Source: Pedobacter sp. ASV28
GTDB lineage: Bacteria; Bacteroidota; Bacteroidia; Sphingobacteriales; Sphingobacteriaceae
DNA length: 64,000 nt
Direction: 5' to 3'
Assembly (NCBI RefSeq): GCF_016428855.1
Contig: NZ_JAELTN010000001.1
Location: forward strand, 62,001 to 126,000
This document shows positions 8,825 through 19,134 of the stretch, one piece after another. Position numbers and translations under genes: made by a program. Each line of letters starts with the position of its first letter. The first letter of the stretch is position 1. The notes below the pieces were generated by a model. That model was not told where the DNA came from and did no database searches. It was given only the letters and a program-made list of their open reading frames with translations.

Positions 8825-10912
8825 TTATGGATTTAAGGGCAGTTCTACAAAAAAAATCGTCCCCTTTCCGGGGGTACTCTCCAACCATATCTTACCCTGA
8901 TGCAGATCGAGTATTTGTTTGGAAATGGCAAGACCAAGTCCAAATGTCTTTTCGCCCGCCGTTCCTGGCCTTTTGGCTTCGGTAAACATATCAAACACCT
9001 TGGCCTGCATTTCTATGGGGATACCAATACCTTGATCTTCTACCGAAACCAACACCTGTTTTGTTCCTGATTCTATTTTCACATGGATCGCCGTGTTTTC
9101 GGGGCTAAACTTAATGGCATTGGTAATCAGGTTACTGAGCACCCGCCATAACTTTTCCCTATTGGCCAACACCTTTACCTTACTGCCTTCAAGGTTGATG
9201 ATTTGCCGCTTTGCTTCCGCTTTATGTTTTAGCAAATCCACACAATACTGCAAAAGCTGTTCAAGGTCGATCATTTCCCTTTTAAGGGTTTCGGTTTCAC
9301 TATGTACCTGCAAAAGCTGATCGACCAGTTCCAATGCATTTTTACCTGCCGAACTGATCAATTCCAACATGGTGCGTTCAGACTTAGACCTTTCTCCCTC
9401 GCTAAGCATCATGTCGGTAATGGAGGCAATGCCTTCAATGGGATTACGCAGGTCATGTGCCACAATTTTCATCATTTTTGTGTTTTCTGCCTGACTTTGT
9501 TCCAAGTCGGACAAAATTTTATGCATCTGTCTATTACGTAACCTGATCTGTTTATTTAAATGGGTCAATCCGGCAACGTGCGACTTAGATCTTTTTAAAT
9601 TCCTCCAGATGACGATCACCATGACTATGGCCATTAATCCCAATATCATGGCAGCCAACAACAACATTTCTTTTAGGCGTTTATCTTGGTCCAACAGCGA
9701 CAGGTTGTATTTCTGGTCGCTAATCTGGAAAGCCTTATCCATATCTGATTGCAGCAAATCCTGATTAACGGCAGACAATGAATCTCTCAATTGATAATAT
9801 TGCTTACTGTATTGATAGGCCAGCAAGGGATGCCTTGTACTATCGGCATAAACCCATTTTAGCCAGTACCATTGCATACGAGACTGGTCTATTGGCTTAT
9901 GTTGCTTTTGGTGCCAGGCTATGCCCTGCCCAATATCAAGTAATTGCGCTGCCGCTTCGGGGTAACGCCTGGTACTAATGAGCAAACGGGCCAGCTTGAG
10001 CTTTGCCGTCAGTGCATCGCTTATCTCATATCCTGGCCTATCATTGATCCTGATGCTTTCTTTCAGGTATTTTTCGGCCAATGCTGTTTGTTCAAGCTGC
10101 CCATAAGCGCCACCCAAATTACCATAAACCACGCCCTTTGCCGACCATATGAAATCTTCATGTTCGGGAAAAACAAGCATACTGCTGTCCAACAAATCAA
10201 GAGCGCTATGGTAATAGTAGGTAGCACTGTCCAACTTTCCCGCTTTTTCATAGCATAAAGCAATGGTATTGAGAAAAGCCTGGGGCTCGGCAACCGCACT
10301 GAAAAAGTCTGTTTTGCAACTTCTACTTTCTATAATAGCTTGTTTTACATAGGGTATGGCTTTCAGGTACTGGCCCTGATTGTATTTAACAATGCCCAGA
10401 TGATGGCTAAATCTACTGTAGGCACAACTATCCAAATTATTTTGGGCAAACAAACGTCCTTCATAGTAACATTGAAAGGCTTCATTATAACGCCGTTTCG
10501 CCATCAGCACATCGGCGTCCGCAAACAAGGTCAGCGCATACATTTCCTTATGGGAAGCTTCTTTGTCCCGCAACATCAACTTCATGCTGTCTACATATTG
10601 CCCCGCTTTTTCCAATTGAACATGGTAGTTGAGGTAATGATTGGATTTAAAATTGTATTTCTTCCATAAGGCCATAGGTTCCAAATGGGCAAAAGTACCA
10701 AGGGCAGAATCAACATAATAGATGGAACGCTGTAAATGTCCATCATTTTGTAAACGGTTAGCCTCAATAATGATCTGATCTACCTTGGCCTCGGTCATGT
10801 CCTGCGGGGCTGTGTTTCTTCCACAACCCATTACTGACGAAAAGATGAGACCATAAAAAATAAGTTTGAGAAAAGCGCATAGTGGGTCAGGTTTTGGAAT
10901 AGGAAAAGGCAT
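8825..10912 (-). CDS. TPR-containing membrane sensor histidine kinase
   Basis: The 695-residue protein has an N-terminal lipoprotein-like or signal-anchor segment (LKLIFYGLIFSSVMGCG), a long periplasmic region of TPR-type helices (about 50-390), one transmembrane helix (MLLLAAMILGLMAIVMVIVIW, about 415-435), then a coiled linker, the HisKA domain with KIVAHDLRNPIEG (His486) and an HATPase_c domain with NLITNAIKFSPEN, DQGIGIP and FGLGLAISKQIL. This TPR-sensor layout is common in Bacteroidota. No response regulator is adjacent. The gene is monocistronic, with the accC promoter region downstream. The presence of Cys29-30 raises the possibility of lipidation, which would be unusual for a kinase. 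Confidence 0.88.
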   Translation of the reverse strand: MPFPIPKPDPLCAFLKLIFYGLIFSSVMGCGRNTAPQDMTEAKVDQIIIEANRLQNDGHLQRSIYYVDSALGTFAHLEPMALWKKYNFKSNHYLNYHVQLEKAGQYVDSMKLMLRDKEASHKEMYALTLFADADVLMAKRRYNEAFQCYYEGRLFAQNNLDSCAYSRFSHHLGIVKYNQGQYLKAIPYVKQAIIESRSCKTDFFSAVAEPQAFLNTIALCYEKAGKLDSATYYYHSALDLLDSSMLVFPEHEDFIWSAKGVVYGNLGGAYGQLEQTALAEKYLKESIRINDRPGYEISDALTAKLKLARLLISTRRYPEAAAQLLDIGQGIAWHQKQHKPIDQSRMQWYWLKWVYADSTRHPLLAYQYSKQYYQLRDSLSAVNQDLLQSDMDKAFQISDQKYNLSLLDQDKRLKEMLLLAAMILGLMAIVMVIVIWRNLKRSKSHVAGLTHLNKQIRLRNRQMHKILSDLEQSQAENTKMMKIVAHDLRNPIEGIASITDMMLSEGERSKSERTMLELISSAGKNALELVDQLLQVHSETETLKREMIDLEQLLQYCVDLLKHKAEAKRQIINLEGSKVKVLANREKLWRVLSNLITNAIKFSPENTAIHVKIESGTKQVLVSVEDQGIGIPIEMQAKVFDMFTEAKRPGTAGEKTFGLGLAISKQILDLHQGKIWLESTPGKGTIFFVELPLNP

Positions 10913-11250
10913 GCAGATGCTATAATTACTTCTTATAAATAATTTTATTGTTTAGTTAGTTGAGGGAGGTTAATTAAACACTAAACAGCATATTCCAATT
11001 ATAGTTTGCCAAAGCATATGGACATGCTCTATTCATAAAGCAAATTTGCAGGAAATAACTACAAAAACAAAATCAAACACCTATAAATCAACTATATAAA
11101 AAAAAATAAAAATCCTTATGCATTTTATTTTTGCGCCGTCTGCTTTACAGCGCCAAGTTTGGCTCCATTCAATTAAGTTTCAGCTTGGCCAACATTTCGA
11201 ATGGGATTTATTAATTTAGCCCAACGTATAGCTTAAATACAAGCCACCAC
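10913..11250. other. Divergent intergenic region
   Basis: This very AT-rich stretch separates the minus-strand kinase from the plus-strand DUF2721 gene. One perfect -7 element TATTTTTG lies at 11126-11133 on the plus strand, but no TTTG is found at the proper distance, so a promoter is only possible. No ORF or RNA gene is seen. Confidence 0.35.
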
Positions 11251-11691
11251 ATGGAATTAACCGTAAACATACCTGCTCTTTTCTTTCCTGCCATCAGTCT
11301 GATCATGTTGGCCTATACCAATAGGTTTTTGGCCCTGGCCAGTTTGGTGAGAAGCCTTAAATCAAAATACGAAGAGGGCGAAGGCAGTGTAGGCCTGCAT
11401 AAGCAGATCAAAAATATCCGTTACCGTTTGAGGTTGATTAAAAACATGCAGGCTTTTGGGGTGTTGAGCTTTGCCTGCTGCCTGTGCTGCATGCTGTTCA
11501 TTTACCTTAAACACCAGCTTACCGCAGAGCTATTTTTTGCCCTGAGCCTGGCCTTTTTTATGATTTCCCTATTGATTTCCCTGTTAGAAATACAATTGAG
11601 CACTAAGGCCTTGGAACTGGAACTCAGTTCTATTGAAGGTATAGAAGATGATTCTATCGTTAAAAAGATCAAAAAGAAATTTGAGCATTAA
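11251..11691 (+). CDS. DUF2721 family inner-membrane protein
   Basis: The 146-residue protein has three hydrophobic helices: an N-terminal one with LFFPAISLIMLAYTNRFLALA, a second Cys-rich one (AFGVLSFACCLCCMLFIYL) and a third (LFFALSLAFFMISLLISLLEI). The PAISL-LAYTNRF-LA pattern followed by a basic cytoplasmic loop (residues 27-65) is the signature of DUF2721 membrane proteins, whose role is unknown. It is a single gene facing the threonine aldolase gene, with a long perfect hairpin between them. Confidence 0.8.
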   Translation: MELTVNIPALFFPAISLIMLAYTNRFLALASLVRSLKSKYEEGEGSVGLHKQIKNIRYRLRLIKNMQAFGVLSFACCLCCMLFIYLKHQLTAELFFALSLAFFMISLLISLLEIQLSTKALELELSSIEGIEDDSIVKKIKKKFEH

Positions 11692-11784
11692 TGGACTTAT
11701 TTGCCATTCAGTATGCCGTTAACAGTCATCCTGAACGCAACCTGTACCGATTTACAGGCAGTGAAGTATCTATCATATTTCCAG

Positions 11785-11813
11785 CTTTCTCTCTGCCCTG
11801 GGCAGAGAGAAAG
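11785..11813. terminator. Bidirectional hairpin between convergent genes
   Basis: Two perfect 14-base arms (CTTTCTCTCTGCCC and its complement) are separated by one base. The hairpin lies between the stop codons of the convergent DUF2721 and threonine aldolase genes, where a shared terminator is expected. A long T-run is lacking on either side, so it may work partly as a transcript-end stabiliser. Confidence 0.6.
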
Positions 11814-11830
11814 AAAATGAACTGACCAAG

Positions 11831-12859
11831 TTAAATATCCAATTTACTCATCACCTCAATAACCTGATCGATCATGCTCTGCGACACATCCATATGGGTC
11901 ACTAAGCGTATGGTTTTGGCCGAGGTGGTGTTGCACATAATCCCGTTTTTGGCCAACTGCCTAACCACATCGATAGCCGGAATGTGCTTGGCTACATCGA
12001 ACAGTACGATATTGGTTTCTACGGGCATTACACTTTCCACAAAACTGGTCTGCGCAAGCGCGTAGGCCAGTGCTTTGGCATGGGCGTGATCTTGCGCCAG
12101 CCGATCTACCTGATGGTCCAGTGCATAGATGCCTGCTGCCGCCAAAAAGCCTGCCTGCCGCATTCCCCCTCCCAATACTTTCCTTATTCTTCTGGCCTGG
12201 TTGATCATATTTTTGGAACCCAACAGCACCGAGCCTACAGGTGCTCCAAGGCCTTTTGATAAACAAATGGAAATGCCATCGAAATAATGGCCATAGGCCG
12301 AGGCTTTCTCGCCCGTTGCCACCAAGGCATTAAATAGCCTAGCGCCATCCAAATGCAGTTTCAGCCCCTTGATGGCACATAGGTTGTGTATGGCCTCAAT
12401 CTGCGAGAGGGTATAGCATTTGCCACCACCTTTGTTCACCGTATTTTCCAGCACAATTAAACTGGTTCTGGGATAGTGTATGTTGTCTTCGTTAATCTCG
12501 GGCTCAATCAATTCTGGGGTTAATATGCCCCGATCGCCGTTCAACAACCTTACCGAAGCCATTGAGTTATACGCTATCCCACCGCCTTCGTAACGGTAAA
12601 CGTGTGCCGTTTGGTCACAAATTACCTCGTCCATGGGTTGGGTAAAACATTTAATGGCTATCTGGTTGCTCATGGTGCCCGAAGGGCAGAACAAGGCGGC
12701 CTCCATATGGAAGAGCGCTGCCAGTTTATGTTCCAATGCGTTTACGGTTTCGTCTTCCCCATACACATCATCGCCCACTTTTGCACTCCACATGGCATCG
12801 AGCATGCCCGGTGTGGGCTTGGTGACGGTGTCGCTCCTCAAATCAATTTTTTGTTCCAT
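11831..12859 (-). CDS. ltaE: Low-specificity L-threonine aldolase
   Basis: This PLP-dependent enzyme cleaves L-threonine and allo-threonine to glycine and acetaldehyde. The 342-residue protein shows the usual start [14 protein letters not shown], the [12 protein letters not shown] loop, [21 protein letters not shown] (Asp171, pyridine-nitrogen contact) and [11 protein letters not shown] with Lys202 as the Schiff-base lysine. Length and order of motifs match the beta-eliminating lyase/threonine aldolase family. It is monocistronic and faces the DUF2721 gene. Just upstream lies a run of short imperfect AAAGC-type direct repeats. Confidence 0.93.
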   Translation of the reverse strand: MEQKIDLRSDTVTKPTPGMLDAMWSAKVGDDVYGEDETVNALEHKLAALFHMEAALFCPSGTMSNQIAIKCFTQPMDEVICDQTAHVYRYEGGGIAYNSMASVRLLNGDRGILTPELIEPEINEDNIHYPRTSLIVLENTVNKGGGKCYTLSQIEAIHNLCAIKGLKLHLDGARLFNALVATGEKASAYGHYFDGISICLSKGLGAPVGSVLLGSKNMINQARRIRKVLGGGMRQAGFLAAAGIYALDHQVDRLAQDHAHAKALAYALAQTSFVESVMPVETNIVLFDVAKHIPAIDVVRQLAKNGIMCNTTSAKTIRLVTHMDVSQSMIDQVIEVMSKLDI

Positions 12860-12877
12860 GCTATAAAGTTATAAGTT

Positions 12878-12950
12878 GAAAGCGGAAAGTCAAAAGCGGA
12901 AGGCAGAAAGCTTAAAGTGGAAAGCACAAAGCTTAAAGCGGAAAGTCAAA
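12878..12950. repeat. Short imperfect AAAGCGGAAAG direct repeats
   Basis: Four to five degenerate units (AAAGCGGAAAGTCAA, AAAGCTTAAAGTGGAAAG, AAAGCTTAAAGCGGAAAG) follow each other directly upstream of the threonine aldolase start. Unit length varies from about 13 to 21 bases, so this is slippage-type simple repeat sequence, not CRISPR. Confidence 0.6.
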
Positions 12951-13390
12951 CGAAGTATACTTATCCAAAAAATTAACCACAACCTCTTCCATTATCCAGA
13001 TCCTTAAGCATAAGTACCGAATTTACAGCCATGCTAGGATTCCAATAAACAAACCAAGCAACGAACCAATGAACTATTGAACCAATTAATTACAAATAGG
13101 CCTAATGATGGGGTCAAAAATCTTTTTAATGAAAAAATTACATTTTCAAATCCAATCTTTTTTTCCACATAAAAAATGGCTTGGTCCGAGTTTGAAAAAC
13201 GGCCTCAAAACGCCTTTAATAGTGTAAAAAATACACTTTCTATAAAAAAGGCCTCATTTATTATATTTCAAACGTTTGAGATGAAATAAATGTTAAGGAA
13301 TAAAAAACTTGTTATTAATTTTTAATTTCCACAAAAGCCTAATATATTGCCAAACTTTTTTACAAATTACATAACTTAACAAACCAAAAA
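12951..13390. other. Upstream region of the kinase gene
   Basis: This AT-rich region between two divergent genes holds the AGTGTA-N5-TACACT operator at 13221-13237, a -7-like TATATTTC at 13263-13270 and the palindrome-like CAAACGTTTGA at 13269-13279. No ORF or RNA gene is apparent. The 5' leader of the kinase gene would be more than 100 bases long. Confidence 0.45.
13221..13237 (+). promoter_or_regulatory. Operator AGTGTA-N5-TACACT (site 1)
   Basis: Perfect 6-base half-sites separated by five A residues. The same motif recurs at 15184-15200 and 18815-18831, all near the sugar-kinase/glycolysis genes and the Nudix-type regulator gene. I infer that it is that regulator's binding site. It lies 154 bases before the kinase ATG. 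Confidence 0.65.
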
Positions 13391-14242
13391 ATGAGACTTA
13401 TTGCAGACGGAGGTTCTACCAAAACCAACTGGTGCCTGATCAACGAAGCCGGAAGAAAAATCCATTTCAATACTGAAGGCTACAATCCCTATTTCGCAAA
13501 AGGAGCGTACATTGAAAGTTCACTGAGAAGCTCTTTGCCCGACAGCCTCGATGCTGATAAGCTACAGGAAGTATACTATTATGGAGCAGGTTGTTCTACC
13601 GACACCAACAAGAAAATAGTTGGCGATGCCATGCAAAAAGTTTTTGTGAATGCACAAATCCACATTGACCACGATCTTTTGGCTTCATGCCGTGCACTTT
13701 TGGGCGACGAGCCTGGCTTTGCCGCCATTTTGGGTACCGGAACCAATACCTGTCTATACGATGGTGCAGAAATTACCCTGAACATCGATTCCCTAGGCTA
13801 TTTCCTGGGCGATGAGGGTAGCGGCAGCAATATTGGCAAACGCATCTTGGCCGACTACATGAAAGGTTTTATGCCCAAAGGACTGAGCGAAAGTTTCTTC
13901 AACATCTATGGTTTAACCAACGAAGATATTTTCGATAACATTTATAATAAACCGCTTCCCAATCGTTTCTGTGCCAGTTTCAGTAAGTTCTTATATGATT
14001 TTAAAACCGTATATCCTGAATATACAGAGGATGTGATCGATACGGCATTTACGGCATTTTTCGAAAAATTGGTGGTGCATTATCCCAACTATAAAAAACA
14101 TTTACTGAACTGTGTAGGCTCGGTTGGTTATAGTTTTAGGGATAGGTTAAGTGTAATTGCCGATAAATATGAAATGGGCGTTGGCAAGATTATCCGTTCG
14201 CCAATAGACGACCTGGTAGACTACCACTTATCTAAAAAATAA
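13391..14242 (+). CDS. N-acetylglucosamine kinase-like BadF/BadG-type ATPase
   Basis: The 283-residue protein starts with MRLIADGGSTKTNW, the phosphate-1 loop of the ASKHA fold. It also has the catalytic-Asp segment HIDHDLLASC, the phosphate-2 loop ILGTGTNTC and SLGYFLGDEGSG, and the adenosine-type motif NCVGSVGYSF. These fit BadF/BadG/BcrA/BcrD-family kinases acting on N-acetylglucosamine or glucosamine. Substrate is inferred from family similarity only. It is monocistronic, with an upstream Nudix-regulator-type operator and a perfect palindrome downstream. A paralogue with a damaged first loop is encoded between pfkA and gapA. Confidence 0.85.
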   Translation: MRLIADGGSTKTNWCLINEAGRKIHFNTEGYNPYFAKGAYIESSLRSSLPDSLDADKLQEVYYYGAGCSTDTNKKIVGDAMQKVFVNAQIHIDHDLLASCRALLGDEPGFAAILGTGTNTCLYDGAEITLNIDSLGYFLGDEGSGSNIGKRILADYMKGFMPKGLSESFFNIYGLTNEDIFDNIYNKPLPNRFCASFSKFLYDFKTVYPEYTEDVIDTAFTAFFEKLVVHYPNYKKHLLNCVGSVGYSFRDRLSVIADKYEMGVGKIIRSPIDDLVDYHLSKK

Positions 14243-14266
14243 ACCACCTAAATACAGGTCTAAAAG

Positions 14267-14298
14267 TTCAGCCTTACCATGATCATGGTAAGGCTGAA
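14267..14298. terminator. 32-bp perfect palindrome between convergent genes
   Basis: The 16-base arm TTCAGCCTTACCATGA is followed directly by its complement, giving a perfect palindrome between the stop codons of the kinase and the Nudix regulator genes. It is probably a shared bidirectional terminator; there is no long T-run, and a protein-binding palindrome is the alternative. Confidence 0.6.
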
Positions 14299-14410
14299 TG
14301 CTTTATATGGCTTTGTCCAAAAACGCTAAACTCATTTCCGTAAAACCCACCATATCGATCTCATTTACATGAGTTTTGGATCAAAATGAGGTTACGGCTC
14401 TACGTCTTGC

Positions 14411-15100
14411 CTAGAAGGAAATTTCCTTCCCAAAAAGTTTGTTGTATTTTCGTTTATCGAACTTATAAAGGGTGGCAGCCCTAAAGGAAACACCCCTTTG
14501 CTTTTCATCCAGTTCCTTAAGTACCTTAAAGCTCAAGATCTTTTTCCTAAAGTTACGTTTATCTAATTTCTTGCCCAAAATGAGCTCGTAAACACTCTGC
14601 ACTTGTGTAAGGGTAAATTTTTCGGGCAACAGTTCAAAGGCCAAGGGCAAATGTTTAATTCTACGCTTGATCTTTTCCAGGCCTTTGTCCAGAATGTGCT
14701 GATGGTCGAACGCTAGTTTGGGAAGATTGGCTACATTAACCCATTGTGCTTTTTTGGCATAACTGGTCAGTGGTTTTAAGGGCTTTTCGCCGCCCAACCT
14801 CAACATGGCATAATAGGCTACCGAAATTACCCTGCCCTGCGGATGTCGGTTTACATCGCCAAAGGCATAATATTGTTCCATGTAGATATCCGAAAGGCCG
14901 GTCAGTTCCCGTAAAATACGAAAGGCCGACTCGTCGGTACTCTCTTCTTCATTTACCAGGTTACCTGGCAAAGCCCACCAATCTTTAAATGGCTCTTCGT
15001 TTCTTTCTATCAACAATATCTTCAGTTCGTTTCCGTCGAATCCAAACAACACACAGTCAATAGACACTGCAAAATTAAATCCTGGTAATACCTCTTTCAA
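14411..15100 (-). CDS. Nudix-domain transcriptional regulator (NrtR-like)
   Basis: The 229-residue protein has an N-terminal Nudix fold (about 8-140) and a C-terminal winged helix (about 150-225, with LTQVQSVYELILGKKLDKRNFRKKIL). The Nudix box at 44-69 (LPGNLVNEEE...FRILRELTGL) has lost the catalytic glutamates: REUxEE reads RILREL. Loss of hydrolysis with retained ligand binding is characteristic of NrtR-type regulators, which sense ADP-ribose or sugar-related ligands. Divergently, pfkA starts 119 bases away. An AGTGTA-N5-TACACT operator between them, and copies before the kinase gene and at 18.8 kb, suggest that it represses glycolysis/amino-sugar genes and itself. The ligand is unknown. 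Confidence 0.85.
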   Translation of the reverse strand: MKEVLPGFNFAVSIDCVLFGFDGNELKILLIERNEEPFKDWWALPGNLVNEEESTDESAFRILRELTGLSDIYMEQYYAFGDVNRHPQGRVISVAYYAMLRLGGEKPLKPLTSYAKKAQWVNVANLPKLAFDHQHILDKGLEKIKRRIKHLPLAFELLPEKFTLTQVQSVYELILGKKLDKRNFRKKILSFKVLKELDEKQRGVSFRAATLYKFDKRKYNKLFGKEISF

Positions 15101-15183
15101 AACTATAACGTTTTATTTAAATATGGAACAAAATAAAGACACTTATTCCGTTAATTCATAAATTTTTTGAAAAAAAATTACTT

Positions 15184-15200
15184 AGTGTAAAAAATACACG
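15184..15200 (+). promoter_or_regulatory. Operator AGTGTA-N5-TACACG (site 2) at the pfkA promoter
   Basis: One base from perfect symmetry, this site abuts the -7-like box TATATTCG (15202-15209), 20 bases before the pfkA ATG, and also lies in the upstream region of the divergent Nudix regulator. Binding would block the promoter. The very short leader suggests nearly leaderless translation or a different transcription start. Confidence 0.65.
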
Positions 15201-15219
15201 TTATATTCGTATAATCAGA

Positions 15220-16206
15220 ATGAAACCAAATATTAAGAACATAGCAGTATTAACCTCTGGAGGGGATGCTCCGGGCATGAATGCTTGTATTAGAGCCGTT
15301 GTACGCACCGGAATCTATCATGGCAAAAATATGTTCGGCGTAATCCAAGGCTACCAAGGTTTAATCAATAACAATATCATTTCCATGGACGCCCGCTCTG
15401 TAAGCAATATTTTACACTTGGGCGGCACCATACTCAAAACAGCCCGATGCCTTGCCTTTAAGGAAGATTCCGGAATGGAAATCGCTTTTAAAAATCTTCA
15501 GGAAAAAGGCATAGACGGTTTGGTGGTGATTGGTGGCGATGGAACTTTTACCGGGGCCAAAAGGTTTGGCGAAAAATTCGGCATCAATGTAATTGGCGTA
15601 CCGGGCACCATAGACAACGATTTATATGGCTCTGATTTCACCCTTGGCTATGACACGGCCATTAATACGGTGATCGAAGCGATAGACAAAATAAGGGATA
15701 CGGCCGATTCTCACGACAGGCTGTTCTTTGTGGAAGTAATGGGACGTGATTCTGGCTGTATTGCCCTAAGGAGCGCCATTGCCAGCGGTGCCGAAGCGGT
15801 ATTGCTGCCAGAAAGGGAAACCTCGCTTAAGGAACTGATTACCAAACTTAAGGAGGGTGCTTCTACCAAAAAATCGTCGAGCATTGTCATTGTTTCTGAA
15901 GGGAACAAATATGGTGGCGCCTATGATATTGCCAAGAGCGTGAAACGTAAGTTTACCCATTACGATACCAAAGTGACCATTTTAGGACATTTGCAACGTG
16001 GCGGCAGCCCCAGCGGTTTCGACCGTATTTTGGGCAGTAGGCTCGGCTTTGCGGCTACCAATGCGCTTATTAATGGCGAAACCATGAAAATGGTGGGGCT
16101 ATTCGGCAACCAGATCAAGCTCACTTCTTTGAGCGAAGCCCTGGAAAGCCATAATTATAAGCTCGAGGAAGATCTGTTGGAAATGACGCATGTTTTATCC
16201 ATTTAA
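15220..16206 (+). CDS. pfkA: ATP-dependent 6-phosphofructokinase
   Basis: It phosphorylates fructose 6-phosphate to fructose 1,6-bisphosphate. The 328-residue protein has TSGGDAPGMNA at the N-terminus, GGDGTFTG (105-112) and PGTIDND (128-134) with catalytic Asp132. Gly108 and Gly129 at the two diagnostic positions indicate ATP rather than pyrophosphate as donor. MGRDSGCIA and LGHLQRGGSPSGFDR complete the fructose-6-phosphate site. It is first in a plus-strand operon with a kinase paralogue (6 bases on) and gapA, so glycolytic steps three and six are co-expressed. A Nudix-type operator sits on its promoter. Confidence 0.96.
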   Translation: MKPNIKNIAVLTSGGDAPGMNACIRAVVRTGIYHGKNMFGVIQGYQGLINNNIISMDARSVSNILHLGGTILKTARCLAFKEDSGMEIAFKNLQEKGIDGLVVIGGDGTFTGAKRFGEKFGINVIGVPGTIDNDLYGSDFTLGYDTAINTVIEAIDKIRDTADSHDRLFFVEVMGRDSGCIALRSAIASGAEAVLLPERETSLKELITKLKEGASTKKSSSIVIVSEGNKYGGAYDIAKSVKRKFTHYDTKVTILGHLQRGGSPSGFDRILGSRLGFAATNALINGETMKMVGLFGNQIKLTSLSEALESHNYKLEEDLLEMTHVLSI

Positions 16207-16212
16207 GGCACC

Positions 16213-18067
<1,855 letters not shown>

Positions 18068-18092
18068 TCTCTTACGGCTTTTAGCTGATCAA

Positions 18093-18232
18093 GAGGGTGT
18101 CTAAAAAATCAAATGTTACCGCCATTTCGACAAGGCACGAGGAGAAATCTATTTCAGAAGTGCTTTTGAAGTAGATTTCTCATTTCACTTTGTTCCATTT
18201 CGAAATGACGAAGACCGTTTTTGGACGCCCTC
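18093..18232. repeat. MITE-like 140-bp element with terminal inverted repeats
   Basis: The left end GAGGGTGTCTAAAAA and the right end TTTTTGGACGCCCTC are inverted repeats with 13 of 15 matches. The inside is one long imperfect hairpin (GAGAAATCTA with TAGATTTCTC, CATTTCGA with TCGAAATG). No ORF. A third end-like sequence (TTTTTTGGACGTCCTC) is at 18283-18298. The element at 44636-44772 has similar ends and length. Confidence 0.65.
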
Positions 18233-18814
18233 ATCTTAAAGCAACCTAAATACTGCAATTAGCTTTCAGGGAAATAGCGGTGTTTTTTGGACGTCCTCTT
18301 TTTTTATTCCTCTTTTTTTGCTTTAAGGCATTTTATAGGCCCTTAGCCTAAACGAATGGGCCCTATGGCTACTAAGAAGAATGTTATTTTTCCGAATGGT
18401 GAGGCCAGGGCATAGGCCCTTTGTTCTGCTAAAATCGGCTTAAAAGACACATAGGTTATTTCGTGCCGCTCCACTCCTCGCCCTTAAGTTCAAAATAACA
18501 ATGGCCTTCTCTTAGGGTCCAGTAAGAAAACCATCATTTTGGCCACCAAAATCGCAGGGCAATATGCGATGCTAAACAGCTCCCGAAAAATCATTAGGCC
18601 CTAGCTTATGTTAAGAAAAGTTAAATACCATATGAACAAATTTATTTGATGAAATGATCTGCAATGAATTTGGTAGATTTGCGTTAATCTGATCGTATTT
18701 GCGGAGCAAAGCGGTACAATTGGCGTATTATAGCCAAAAATGATAGGATATGATCATGATAACCCGCAAAAAGTCATGGAATTGTCATAAAGAATGGCAA
18801 AATAAAATTTTCTT

Positions 18815-18854
18815 AGTGTACTTTTTACACTAACAAATTTAATTCCTACATTTG
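18815..18854 (+). promoter_or_regulatory. Operator site 3 overlapping a Bacteroidota promoter
   Basis: AGTGTA-CTTTT-TACACT (18815-18831) is a perfect copy of the Nudix-regulator-type operator. It covers the -33 region of a promoter whose -7 box TACATTTG (18847-18854) matches TAnnTTTG exactly, with TTTA 19 bases upstream as an imperfect -33 box. Transcription would begin around 18858-18862. No ORF follows; a terminator does. Confidence 0.65.
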
Positions 18855-18857
18855 TTC

Positions 18858-18986
18858 ATCGGTTGATGACTGATATTTAAAATTAGATCATTCCCTTAAT
18901 TGGAATAAAAGATAACCCGTTCATACAGGTTTATATTTGGTTAGAAAGAGAGATATGCGTGGATGCGATATCTCTTTTCTTTTTTA
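18858..18986 (+). ncRNA. Candidate small RNA under Nudix-type operator
   Basis: A transcript from the promoter at 18824-18854 to the terminator at 18949-18986 would be about 125-130 bases. Internal short stems are visible (ATTCC with GGAAT near 18890-18906; AACC with GGTT near 18913-18932), followed by the terminator hairpin. Reading frames inside are closed after a few codons. The alternative is the leader of a gene lost when the neighbouring island arrived. No known RNA family is recognised. Confidence 0.5.
18949..18986 (+). terminator. Rho-independent terminator
   Basis: Stem AGAGATAT/ATATCTCT with loop GCGTGGATGCG is followed directly by a T-rich tail TTTCTTTTTT. The loop resembles that of the terminator at 56519, indicating a common terminator type in this genome. 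Confidence 0.8.
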
Positions 18987-19134
18987 TAGGGGTTTTATGG
19001 TATTTGTCGGATCAATCCGGGAGAAAGGTTAAATTTGGGGAGTGTATTAATAGATAGATTAACTTCCTTTCCTTCTTCTATCCAAGATTTAATCAATATC
19101 GTTTACTTAAGGGGGTTAGACAGATTTTGGATTG

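Larger units (their letters stand above)
18068..19134. other. 1.07-kb gene-free region after gapA
   Basis: No protein gene is supported here. It holds the MITE-like element (18093-18232), a further end fragment at 18283-18298, an otherwise featureless stretch to about 18800, then operator site 3, a promoter, a putative small RNA and its terminator (18815-18986). The remaining 150 bases to the island's first gene show nothing clear. It forms the left border of the accessory island. Confidence 0.5.

Noticed and set aside
11961..12266. Overlapping 101-codon minus-strand frame within the threonine aldolase gene
   Set aside because: It is in another frame of a clearly conserved enzyme and has Arg/Gly-rich composition typical of a shadow frame.
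12878..12950. Repeated AAAGCGGAAAG units as a possible CRISPR array
   Set aside because: Units are short, variable and contiguous, with no spacers and no cas genes.
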